Source: Deltaproteobacteria bacterium (lineage in GTDB: Bacteria > Myxococcota_A > Polyangia > Polyangiales > Houyiibacteriaceae). Taken from it: a stretch of DNA of 8,146 nt. The first letter of the stretch is position 1; each line of letters opens with the position of its first letter. Below, piece by piece: positions 1 through 6,172 of this stretch. The stretch spans positions 1 to 8,146 of the forward strand of contig QMMB01000135.1 in the NCBI GenBank assembly GCA_003647035.1. Direction: 5' to 3'. The translations under genes and the position numbers were made by a program. Below the pieces are notes generated by a model, which worked only from the letters and a program-made list of their open reading frames with translations, did not search any database and was not told the DNA's origin.

Positions 1-1
1 T

Positions 2-919
2 CGTCTAGCCGGGCCGAGCGAACGAGTTCGGGTCTTGTCTGCATTCGTCAACGCGCTCCGCGGCCAGGACGTCGCACCGTTCGAGCTACGCCTGCCCAAG
101 GCTGGAGGCGGCCATGCGCGTCTGCAGTTCACTTTGGCTCCGATTCTGGATTCCGAAGGGGGAGTGGCCGGCGTCATCGCGATCGGCCAAGACCGAACCG
201 AAGTCCGCGAGCTCGAGGGGCAGGTCATCCACGCCGAGAGGCTCGCCACGCTAGGCCAGCTGGCTGCCGGCATCGTGCACGAGATCAACAATCCGCTGAC
301 GAGTATCTCGGTCTACGGTGAGTACCTGCTGAGCAAACTCAAGCGGACCGGAGCCGAGCACGCCGACCTCAAACGAGTGGAACGCATTCTGCGAAGCTCG
401 GACCGCATCATGTCGTTCACGCGGAATCTTCTCACGTATGCACGCCCCTCGAAGGAAGAACCTCAGCCGGTCGTTCTCAACGACGTGGTTCGAGAGGCGG
501 TGGGGTTCTGCGAACACATCATCCGGGAAGCGGGTGTCGCGATAGAGCTGAGCTGCGCTGAGAACCTCCCCAAGGTAAACGCCGTGTCAGAGCAACTTCA
601 TCAGGTCTTCGTCAATCTCATCACCAACGCATGCAACGCCGTTCCCGAAGAAGGTGGGCGCGCACACGTGACCACCCGCTTGCACGGCCACGACCGCGTG
701 CACATCGAGATCCAAGACAACGGCGTGGGGATTCGAGCGGCCGAGCTCGACCGGATCTTCGAGCCGTTTTTCTCGACACGGCGCAAGGGCACCGGAACAG
801 GCCTCGGCCTTTCGATCGTCAAGAACATCGTCGAAAAGCATGGGGGAACCATCGAGATCGACAGCGAGGTTGGTCGCGGCACGACCGTCCTGGTCACGCT
901 GCCCTGCCTCGACGATTAA
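2..919 (+). CDS. PAS-type sensor histidine kinase, 5'-truncated by window edge
   Basis: C-terminal part of a two-component sensor kinase that autophosphorylates on His and passes phosphate to a response regulator. The reading frame is open back to base 2, and the first visible residues are the end of a PAS domain (a PAC-like run reading VAGVIAIGQDRTE). The true start therefore lies before the window, and the TTG at 35 is not a convincing start. A short coiled linker follows, then the HisKA H-box (AAGIVHEINNPL, phospho-acceptor His codon 278-280). The HATPase_c domain comes next: N-box LITNACNAV, G1 box DNGVGI near 716-733, F-box FEPFF and G2 box GTGLGLS near 794-814. All ATP-binding motifs are intact. 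The NtrB-like H-box and soluble PAS suggest a cytoplasmic or mixed-input kinase, but any transmembrane part would be outside the window. No response regulator is visible. It is followed 103 bp later by a same-strand HtrA protease, so the two may be functionally linked; co-transcription is inference. Confidence 0.93.
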   Translation, partial: RLAGPSERVRVLSAFVNALRGQDVAPFELRLPKAGGGHARLQFTLAPILDSEGGVAGVIAIGQDRTEVRELEGQVIHAERLATLGQLAAGIVHEINNPLTSISVYGEYLLSKLKRTGAEHADLKRVERILRSSDRIMSFTRNLLTYARPSKEEPQPVVLNDVVREAVGFCEHIIREAGVAIELSCAENLPKVNAVSEQLHQVFVNLITNACNAVPEEGGRAHVTTRLHGHDRVHIEIQDNGVGIRAAELDRIFEPFFSTRRKGTGTGLGLSIVKNIVEKHGGTIEIDSEVGRGTTVLVTLPCLDD

Positions 920-943
920 TCGGCTGCACTTGCGCGGCTTTTG

Positions 944-971
944 CCTTGCGCGCGCCGACTCGCGCACAAGG
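944..971 (+). other. Short GC-rich hairpin between the kinase and HtrA genes
   Basis: Inverted repeat with arms at 944-954 and 961-971 (ccttgcgcgcg / cgcgcacaagg), a 6-nt loop and one C-A mismatch among 11 positions. It sits 25 bp after the kinase stop in the 103-bp gap. No T-run follows it on either strand, so it is not a typical intrinsic terminator. It could attenuate transcription or be an RNA processing site. The rest of the gap shows only the HtrA ribosome binding site. Confidence 0.3.
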
Positions 972-1022
972 ATGGAATCAACACGATGCCCGACCGGTTA
1001 GGGGGGGCAGGGAGGTATCTTC

Positions 1023-2414
1023 ATGATCCGCACGACGTTTCGACAGCCCGGGTTCATCGCACTCGGGGCCGCCATGGCCCTGACCATGCTCGGCTCGGCA
1101 TCGGCATCGCCCAGACAGGGCGCCGTCGACGAGGACGCCCTATCGAGGGCACTCGCTTTCGAAACCGCGCTGACACATGTGGCTGAATCGGTGTCGCCGT
1201 CGGTCGTGAGTATCCAGGTCGAAGTGACCAAGCCCCAGAATCAGGGCTTGCCGTTCTTCTTCGGAGGGCAAGGTCGCGGGGGCATCGTCCGCGGAGGCGG
1301 CTCGGGGGTCATTTTGCGTTCGGACGGATACATCCTGACGAACAACCATGTCGTCCACCAGGCAAGCCGCATCGACGTGCGACTGAAGAACGGGAAGAGT
1401 TTTTCCGCCGAGCTGGTCGGGGCGGATCCGGCGACGGACCTCGCCATGCTCAAGATCGATGCGAAGAACCTGCAGCAAGCGGAGTTTGCGTCTTCGGAAC
1501 AGGCCCGGGTCGGTCAGTTCGTCATGGCCATCGGGTCGCCGTTTGGGCTCGACTATACGGTGACGACCGGAGTTCTCAGCGCCAAGGGTCGCGGAGCCAT
1601 CGGTGCCAACGAAATCGAGGACTACCTGCAAACGGACGCCAGCATCAACCCAGGCAATTCGGGAGGCCCGCTCGTCAACCTTCACGGCCGGGTGCTTGGA
1701 ATCAACACGATGATCATCGGTCGCGGAACCGGCATCGGCTTTGCGATCCCTTCCGAAATCGCCCAGCGCGTAGCGCGACAACTCATCGACAACGGAACGG
1801 TTAGACGCGCCTGGCTCGGTGTCTCCTTCCAGGAAATTACCCCAGAATTGGCTGCGCATTTCGGCGGCAGCTTCGACGGGGGGGCCTTGATCAACGGCGT
1901 GGTGCCCGAAGGTCCGGCTGACAAAGCGGGCCTGCAAGCGGGCGACGTGATCACCGCGATCAACGGTGAGAGGATCCAGGAAGGGCACGACCTTCTACGC
2001 ACGGTGCTACGGCACGGCGTGGGTGAACGTCTCGAATTGGACGTGCGCCGCGGCGACCAGGGCAAGAAGATTACGCTCGTGACTGGCGAGAGGCCAAACG
2101 AGGACGGCGCTCGGTCCCACGAGCGAAGCGTCGAAGACTACAGCATGCTGGGACTGGCGCTCGAAGACCTAACTCCGCAGCTCCGAAAGCGTTTCCACTA
2201 CGAAGGGGACGGTCGGGTGTTCGTTCGGGGCGTGGCACCGGGCTCCGACGCGGATCGTGCAGGCCTCCGTGCAGGCGATATCATTCTGCAGGCAGACAGG
2301 CAGACAGTGCGCTCGATCGGCGACATTCGCGCGGCACTCGAGGATGGAAAGGCGCTGCTCTATATCGAACGCGAGTCACGGCGCTTCTTCCAACCGATCA
2401 CACAGTCCAAGTAG
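1023..2414 (+). CDS. Periplasmic Do/HtrA-family serine protease with two PDZ domains
   Basis: Envelope quality-control protease/chaperone of the DegP/DegQ/MucD family, 463 aa, close to the usual family length. The ATG at 1023 has a strong GGAGGT at 1011-1016, 6 nt away. Residues 1-28 form a Sec signal peptide (Arg3/Arg7, hydrophobic core FIALGAAMALTMLG, ASA cleavage motif about 26-28). The trypsin-like domain carries the full catalytic triad: His109 (TNNHVV), Asp139 (DPATDLAML) and Ser213 (INPGNSGGPL). The triad spacing matches DegP. The loop between the first strands (about 70-90) is short and Gly/Phe-rich, unlike the long Q-linker of DegP, so it is nearer DegQ/MucD. PDZ1 spans about 262-355 (WLGVSF...GPADKAGLQAGDVI) and PDZ2 about 375-455 (MLGLAL...DADRAGLRAGDII). 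It ends 20 bp from the convergent PilZ gene. The exact subfamily cannot be settled from motifs, so no symbol is given. Confidence 0.96.
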   Translation: MIRTTFRQPGFIALGAAMALTMLGSASASPRQGAVDEDALSRALAFETALTHVAESVSPSVVSIQVEVTKPQNQGLPFFFGGQGRGGIVRGGGSGVILRSDGYILTNNHVVHQASRIDVRLKNGKSFSAELVGADPATDLAMLKIDAKNLQQAEFASSEQARVGQFVMAIGSPFGLDYTVTTGVLSAKGRGAIGANEIEDYLQTDASINPGNSGGPLVNLHGRVLGINTMIIGRGTGIGFAIPSEIAQRVARQLIDNGTVRRAWLGVSFQEITPELAAHFGGSFDGGALINGVVPEGPADKAGLQAGDVITAINGERIQEGHDLLRTVLRHGVGERLELDVRRGDQGKKITLVTGERPNEDGARSHERSVEDYSMLGLALEDLTPQLRKRFHYEGDGRVFVRGVAPGSDADRAGLRAGDIILQADRQTVRSIGDIRAALEDGKALLYIERESRRFFQPITQSK

Positions 2415-2434
2415 GGCGTGCTTGCCAAGGAGCG

Positions 2435-3988
2435 CTATCGAGCGATCGTGATCTCGACCGAGGGGCCCCGTGCCTCGACCCGATAGGCCGGCTGACGCCC
2501 TGCGACGAAGCGCAGCGTCAGCTCCGAAAAGTCTCCGCGGTTGAGAATGCTGGCGTGCTCCACATCGGGATGCGCCGTGGCGATTGGGCCCGCCTGAGAC
2601 AGCGATAGGCTCCCCGGAATGGTGACCGAAAACCCGTCCGCCTCGATGATCCCATTCATCTCGGCGACGGGATTGCTCATCCGCAGAACATATTTCTCCC
2701 CGCCAACAACCGAATCAGCCCCAAACGCAGTCCCGTGAATCATCTCAGGAGGCAAAGGAGCCCCCTGCACCTGATACCCCGCAATCGCAGCCACGCTCCC
2801 TTGCCCAGCCTCTGCCGCTGCCTCTGTCCCTGCCTCTGTCTCTGCCGCTGTCTCTGCCGCTGTCTCTGCCGCTGTCTCTGCCTCTGTCCCTGCCTCTGTC
2901 CCGGCTCCCGCAGCCGCCCACAAGTAGATCCCCCAGCCCGCTGCCACGATCCCGCATGCCATCGCTGCAACCAGCAAGTAGCGGCGACTGTCGCGGCGCG
3001 TGTTCTTGAGATGCGCGCGTGCTGCTTCGCTCCGCGGAACCTGCTTGCGACGAGGTTTCTCGTCGAGCTGTAAACGCAGCGCGCTGATGAAGCGCGCGAT
3101 GAGAGCGATGAACTCGCGCACGTTCGCCGTGATCCGCGGCAGCAGGCCGTCGGTCACCGCGGCCCGGGCGCCGCCCACGGTGCTGGCCAGCTGATCACTC
3201 GCCAACTTCGCATACGCGCGCAGCCGCTCCGACGCCGTCTCGCTTGCCGACGTCTCGGCCTCGGAATCGTAACGGACGATCCGCGGGGTATCCTGCATGC
3301 GGTCCTCTGTGCTGCGGCGACTTGCCTGAACGGCCGAGGGCGTCTGTTCGGGGAGTGTGTCCCGATCAGCCGTCTCGCCGGCCACAGCCTCCGGGGCCCC
3401 CTCGATTTCGTAGCCGATGCTCAGCACCAACTTCGGGATCGCTTCATCCATCTTCAGCTCGACCGCTTCGAGGTGCCCGCGACGACTCGTACTTTCGTTG
3501 ATCACCGTGCTCCCGATCGCCAGGAACGGCAGGGGCTGCTCGACCGAAAGCGCTGTATCGCTCTCGGATTGCACCTCGGCCACGATGGAAGCGCCCACGC
3601 CGTCCAGCAGCAGCCGAACGGTTGGCGCCTTGGCGGTGGTGCGACCCCAGCATTGAATCAGCGCCTCGATGCGGGTCTGATCGCCCTCCGACAGATGCGT
3701 GAAGCGAATACCAAACTCGCCGACGTGTGGACCGCTCTGGTGCGCCCACACCACCCGGCCGATCATCTCGATCGCCTCGCCGCCGTTCGGGTTGTCCAAC
3801 TGGCAGCGAAGCGTGGCCCCAACCTCGGGCAATACCGATGCGCGCATGGAAAGCCCACCGGCACCTACATTGAGGCCGTCTGCTTCGAACTGTTGGTGGA
3901 AGCCCTCAGGGTGGAGCTTGATCAAAACCTCGTCGAGCGGCACACGCTGAGGCCGAGGTGCTTGATAGTGACCCGCGGATGTGTTCAT
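2435..3988 (-). CDS. PilZ-domain transmembrane protein with repeat linker and AMIN-like periplasmic domain
   Basis: 517 aa. ATG at 3988 with AGGAGA at 3997-4002, 8 nt upstream. Residues about 15-112 look like a PilZ beta-barrel (LNVGAGGLSMRA at 39-50, then GRVVWA and GEFGIRFTHLS). PilZ domains bind cyclic di-GMP through RxxxR and D/NxSxxG. Here no clear RxxxR is seen and the Ser of the second motif is Gly42, so ligand binding is doubtful. Residues about 121-193 (SDTALSVEQPLPFLAIGSTV) may be a second degenerate PilZ-like barrel. A charged linker and an amphipathic helix (about 290-308) precede RRDSRR and a single transmembrane helix at about 337-358; the positive-inside rule puts the N-terminus in the cytoplasm. 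Eight tetrapeptide repeats (363-394) lead to a periplasmic beta-rich domain (about 404-517) ending in YRVEARGPSVEITIAR. That ending resembles AMIN domains, which localise proteins to peptidoglycan or secretins. The role is unknown; it may relay a cytoplasmic signal to the envelope. The PilZ call is good and the AMIN call is tentative. Confidence 0.85.
   Translation of the reverse strand: MNTSAGHYQAPRPQRVPLDEVLIKLHPEGFHQQFEADGLNVGAGGLSMRASVLPEVGATLRCQLDNPNGGEAIEMIGRVVWAHQSGPHVGEFGIRFTHLSEGDQTRIEALIQCWGRTTAKAPTVRLLLDGVGASIVAEVQSESDTALSVEQPLPFLAIGSTVINESTSRRGHLEAVELKMDEAIPKLVLSIGYEIEGAPEAVAGETADRDTLPEQTPSAVQASRRSTEDRMQDTPRIVRYDSEAETSASETASERLRAYAKLASDQLASTVGGARAAVTDGLLPRITANVREFIALIARFISALRLQLDEKPRRKQVPRSEAARAHLKNTRRDSRRYLLVAAMACGIVAAGWGIYLWAAAGAGTEAGTEAETAAETAAETAAETEAGTEAAAEAGQGSVAAIAGYQVQGAPLPPEMIHGTAFGADSVVGGEKYVLRMSNPVAEMNGIIEADGFSVTIPGSLSLSQAGPIATAHPDVEHASILNRGDFSELTLRFVAGRQPAYRVEARGPSVEITIAR
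2807..2902 (-). repeat. 12-bp coding tandem repeat (eight tetrapeptide units)
   Basis: In-frame minisatellite within the PilZ protein gene. On the coding strand it is built from the near-hexamers GACAGMGGCA and RGA, in 12-bp units encoding GTEA, GTEA, ETAA x3, ETEA, GTEA and AAEA (residues 363-394). The plus strand carries two identical 20-bp copies at 2821-2840 and 2881-2900 flanking three identical 12-bp units. Because the unit is a multiple of three, gain or loss of units keeps the frame. The segment lies immediately after the transmembrane helix on the predicted periplasmic side and is an acidic, Ala/Thr-rich flexible spacer. Confidence 0.9.
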
Positions 3989-4120
3989 CGAAATTCTCTC
4001 CTACGCGACCTGTTAGTCGTCCCCATCACGACTGGTCCCAAAACTGCGCCGAGCCGTCCACTTTTCTGCAACCCGCTTCCTTGACCACCACGCAACGGGA
4101 CCGCAGTCTTGGCGGTCACG
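3989..4120. promoter_or_regulatory. Divergent promoter region between the PilZ and FHA genes
   Basis: 132 bp separate the two divergent starts, so promoters for both must lie here or inside the neighbouring coding ends. Visible elements are the PilZ-gene ribosome binding site (AGGAGA on the minus strand, 3997-4002), a 6-bp perfect inverted repeat AGTCGT-7nt-ACGACT at 4015-4033 that could be an operator, and a plus-strand TTGACC at 4081-4086 with no good -10 at the right distance. No sigma-70 promoter is convincing in either direction. This is positional inference supported by weak motifs. Confidence 0.4.
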
Positions 4121-4777
4121 ATGGGCGTGCGAATCACGGTGCAGTCGCTTTGGACGGAAGCTACCCCTTCGCCTTTCATCTACGAGTTTGCGCAGTCACG
4201 AATCGTGATCGGGCGCTCCCGGAGCGCAGACGTTCAGCTTCCCCACACCGCGGTGAGCGGGTCGCATGCCAGCATCCGCGAACAGGACGCGGGATACGTC
4301 CTCGTGGACGAGGGCTCGACCAATGGCACGCGCGTCAACGACATCCGTGTCGCTGTCGGACGCCCCAAGGTACTGCGCAACCGCGACGTGGTGGACCTCG
4401 GCGGTTATCGGCTCACCATCGACGTGGGCGTTCCGGTTGCCCAAACGATGTCGGCGCGGCTCACCACTGATTTCGCGCGCCGGATCCTCGCCGAGCAGCT
4501 GGCGGGCCAGGGGGATCGCGATCTCGACGATGAGTTGAGCGCCATCCAGAAACGCCCGGACGAACGAGTGGATTTGCTTCCCATACTCGCGGAGCCGGTG
4601 AGCGAGCCGCCCCCCACTAGGGAATCGCGGCCGTCTAGGCCTCGGCAGTCGAGACCGGGCACCGACCCCCCAGCCCAGCCCATCAAACTCCGCCGCAGCG
4701 AGCTAGCAGTCTACGCCCTCGCTGCGGTCGTAGTCGCGAGTAGCATAGTCGCCATGTCCCTACTCGGATCGCCCTAG
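4121..4777 (+). CDS. FHA-domain protein with C-terminal membrane anchor
   Basis: 218 aa from ATG 4121. An in-frame TTG at 4109 would add four residues, but neither start has a strong ribosome binding site; I prefer the ATG. An N-terminal FHA domain (about residues 5-100) binds phosphothreonine peptides. Conserved positions are present: Gly31-Arg32 (IVIGRSRSADVQL), Ser46 and His49 in VSGSHASI, and Asn68 in GSTNGTRVN. The domain should therefore be competent to bind phosphopeptides. A charged helix (about 114-147) and a Pro/Arg-rich disordered stretch (about 158-190) follow, then a hydrophobic segment at 195-216 (YALAAVVVASSIVAMSLLG) ending two residues before the stop. This is tail-anchor topology with FHA in the cytoplasm. 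The partner is presumably a Ser/Thr kinase substrate, and none is encoded in the window. The stop codon lies inside the repeat element that begins at 4769. Confidence 0.9.
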   Translation: MGVRITVQSLWTEATPSPFIYEFAQSRIVIGRSRSADVQLPHTAVSGSHASIREQDAGYVLVDEGSTNGTRVNDIRVAVGRPKVLRNRDVVDLGGYRLTIDVGVPVAQTMSARLTTDFARRILAEQLAGQGDRDLDDELSAIQKRPDERVDLLPILAEPVSEPPPTRESRPSRPRQSRPGTDPPAQPIKLRRSELAVYALAAVVVASSIVAMSLLGSP

Positions 4778-4829
4778 AGTGTGGAGATTTTCGCTACTTA
4801 CGTCGCCCTAGAGTGCGGAGATTTTCGCT
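4769..4829. repeat. 27-bp direct repeat, two copies 34 bp apart
   Basis: Copies at 4769-4795 and 4803-4829 are identical except for one base (T at 4782, C at 4816). Each contains CCTAGAGTGYGGAGATTTTC. The first copy includes the last codons and the TAG stop of the FHA gene. The second copy is most of the left arm of the adjacent palindrome, so the first is an extra half-copy of that arm. Confidence 0.92.
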
Positions 4830-4935
4830 TGTGGTCGAGCGCCCCCGCAGAGAGCGACTGAGAGGTACATTCGTACCTCGCAGGGAGCGAACGAGGAGGA
4901 AAGCCGACCACAAGTGAAAAGATCCGTACTCTAGG
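4807..4935. repeat. Long imperfect palindrome (31-bp arms) between convergent genes; possible bidirectional terminator or miniature repeat element
   Basis: Left arm 4807-4837 and right arm 4905-4935 are inverted copies matching at 27 of 31 positions. The outer 8 bp (CCTAGAGT) and inner 10 bp (CTTGTGGTCG) are perfect. Two of the four differences would be G-U pairs in RNA read from the plus strand, leaving a GA/GA internal bulge. A second hairpin sits at the centre: 4858-4868 with 4873-4883, 10 of 11 paired and a 4-nt loop. The element occupies the gap between the FHA gene (+) and coaX (-), and its right arm contains the coaX stop codon. No terminal T-run is seen, so it is not a standard intrinsic terminator. 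Its size, nested symmetry and duplicated arm also fit a REP- or MITE-like repeat. No transposase is present. Confidence 0.75.
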
Positions 4936-5695
4936 TGTTGCGGAGGTAGAGGAGGCGTAGGCCCTCCAATGTGAGGAACTCGTCTACCTCGTCGATCGTC
5001 TCGCTGTCTGGCTCGATGAGGGCTGCGAGACCGCCGGTCGCGATGACCGTGAGCTGGGTGTCCATCTCGGAGGTCAGACGCCGCACGAGGCCATCGACCA
5101 AAGCGACATAGCCGAAGACGATCCCCGCCTGCATCGAGTGAACGGTATTGCGCCCGATGGCACGCGGCGGGCGGGCGATCTCACTGCGGGGCAATTTGGC
5201 GGCTCGGGAGAACAACGCGTTCGCGCTGATCTGCATCCCAGGCGCAATCGCGCCTCCGAGGTACTCGCCCTTGTCCGAGATACAGTCGAAGGTCGTCGCC
5301 GTTCCGAAATCAACGACGATTGCGGCGCCGCCGACCCGCTCGAACGCGGCGACGGCATTCACGATGCGGTCGGCACCTACCTCGCGGGGATTTTCATACA
5401 GCACCGGCATGCCGGTCTTGATGCCGGGGCCCACGATCATGATCTCGTGATCGAAGGCGCGGTCGACGGCATCGATCACGGTGTCGTTGAACGACGGGAC
5501 AACGGAAGCGAGGATGCTCGCGCGCACGTCCGATCGCTTGACCCCGGCGAGCTCCAACAGATTGAGCAGCAGGACATGGTGCTCGTCACTCGTTCGGCCC
5601 TGAGCCGTCTGGATTCGGAAATCGTGGACTAGGCGTTCTCCGTCGTACAGGCCGAGCACCGTGTGGGTATTGCCGACGTCGACGACGAGGAGCAT
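4931..5695 (-). CDS. coaX: Type III pantothenate kinase
   Basis: Phosphorylates pantothenate to 4'-phosphopantothenate, the first committed step of coenzyme A synthesis, in the cytoplasm. Type III enzymes belong to the ASKHA fold and typically need a monovalent cation. At 254 aa it has the normal length, with the hallmark motifs in order: DVGNTHTVLG (6-15, phosphate loop), PREVGADRIVNA (103-114, including the expected catalytic Asp109), VVDFGTATTFD (127-137), GGAIAPGM (147-154) and ATGGLA (219-224). The ATG at 5695 directly abuts the stop codon of the upstream gene (TAG|ATG). No clear ribosome binding site precedes it, so translation is probably coupled to that gene. It is the last gene of a three-gene minus-strand operon. 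Its TAG stop lies inside the right arm of the palindrome at 4807-4935. Nothing suggests loss of function. Confidence 0.97.
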   Translation of the reverse strand: MLLVVDVGNTHTVLGLYDGERLVHDFRIQTAQGRTSDEHHVLLLNLLELAGVKRSDVRASILASVVPSFNDTVIDAVDRAFDHEIMIVGPGIKTGMPVLYENPREVGADRIVNAVAAFERVGGAAIVVDFGTATTFDCISDKGEYLGGAIAPGMQISANALFSRAAKLPRSEIARPPRAIGRNTVHSMQAGIVFGYVALVDGLVRRLTSEMDTQLTVIATGGLAALIEPDSETIDEVDEFLTLEGLRLLYLRNT

Positions 5696-6172
5696 CTACC
5701 GGGGCCGCAACGACAGGGTCAGCTCGAGGAGATCACCGAATGTTTTGGCCCGTGGCAACTCGGGCGGATCCGTCGCGTACACGACAGGCTGTCCGGTGGG
5801 CGCAACGCTCTGCGGGCGAATCGACTCGGGGCGTCGCGACTGCGATGCCACGGCCGGCGCCCCTGACGAGACACGCGCGCGGGGTCCGACCGAAAGCGGG
5901 CGCTCTACGCGAGGTGGCTGAGACGAGTAGCGCGTCGGACTCTCCAGCGCCGGAGAGGTAGGTGGCTCAGGCAGCGGAGACACCGGCAGTTGCGGCGGAA
6001 AAGAGCTCGGAACCGGCGCGGGGCGCGAGGGTTGAACCTGAGCAGCAGCGGTCGTGCCCGAACCGGTTCGGATGCGATCGAGGGCGTCTGCCGCCCGCGT
6101 GGCACGTTCGTCGGGGCGTTTGGCCCGAACCTTGTCGAGCAGAGACCGAAGCCTGTCTTCGCGGTCGCTCAT
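5696..6172 (-). CDS. Pro/Ser-rich disordered protein of unknown function, coupled to coaX
   Basis: 158 aa, family not recognised. The chosen start is ATG 6172: it overlaps the upstream gene's TGA as ATGA (6169-6172) and has AAGAGGG just upstream (6177-6183). A longer open frame to 6241 would overlap the upstream gene by 70 bp and looks spurious. Residues 1-36 form a charged, probably helical segment (MSDREDRLRSLLDKVRAKRP...AADALDRI). Residues about 38-138 are Pro/Ser/Ala-rich and likely disordered, with Arg scattered through. Residues 139-158 (LPRAKTFGDLLELTLSLRPR) look like a short amphipathic helix and a possible docking motif. There is no signal peptide or transmembrane helix, so it is probably cytoplasmic. 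The form, two ordered ends joined by a long flexible tether, resembles adaptor proteins. The frame is open throughout with no break, and the tight packing on both sides supports a real gene. Confidence 0.75.
   Translation of the reverse strand: MSDREDRLRSLLDKVRAKRPDERATRAADALDRIRTGSGTTAAAQVQPSRPAPVPSSFPPQLPVSPLPEPPTSPALESPTRYSSQPPRVERPLSVGPRARVSSGAPAVASQSRRPESIRPQSVAPTGQPVVYATDPPELPRAKTFGDLLELTLSLRPR

Noticed and set aside
35..37. TTG as the start of the histidine kinase
   Set aside because: The frame is open to the left edge and the PAS domain is already in progress, so the start lies before the window.
944..971. Intrinsic terminator between the kinase and HtrA
   Set aside because: The hairpin is good but no T-run follows on either strand; kept only as a low-confidence hairpin.
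1140..1988. Long open frame opposite the HtrA gene
   Set aside because: High-GC antisense shadow of a clearly recognised protease; no family features.
2807..2902. CRISPR-like array
   Set aside because: Units of 12 bp without spacers, in frame inside a coding sequence: a minisatellite, not CRISPR.
2740..2970. Arg/Gln-rich and Arg/Gly/Asp-rich proteins in other frames of the repeat tract, and a Cys/Leu-rich one on the plus strand
   Set aside because: These are alternate-frame readings of the 12-bp repeat inside the PilZ gene, with no ribosome binding site or natural composition.
4769..4935. Insertion sequence with terminal inverted repeats
   Set aside because: Only about 67 bp lie between the arms, with no transposase frame; at most a miniature non-autonomous element.
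5138..5632. Open frame opposite coaX
   Set aside because: Antisense shadow of an intact, motif-complete pantothenate kinase.
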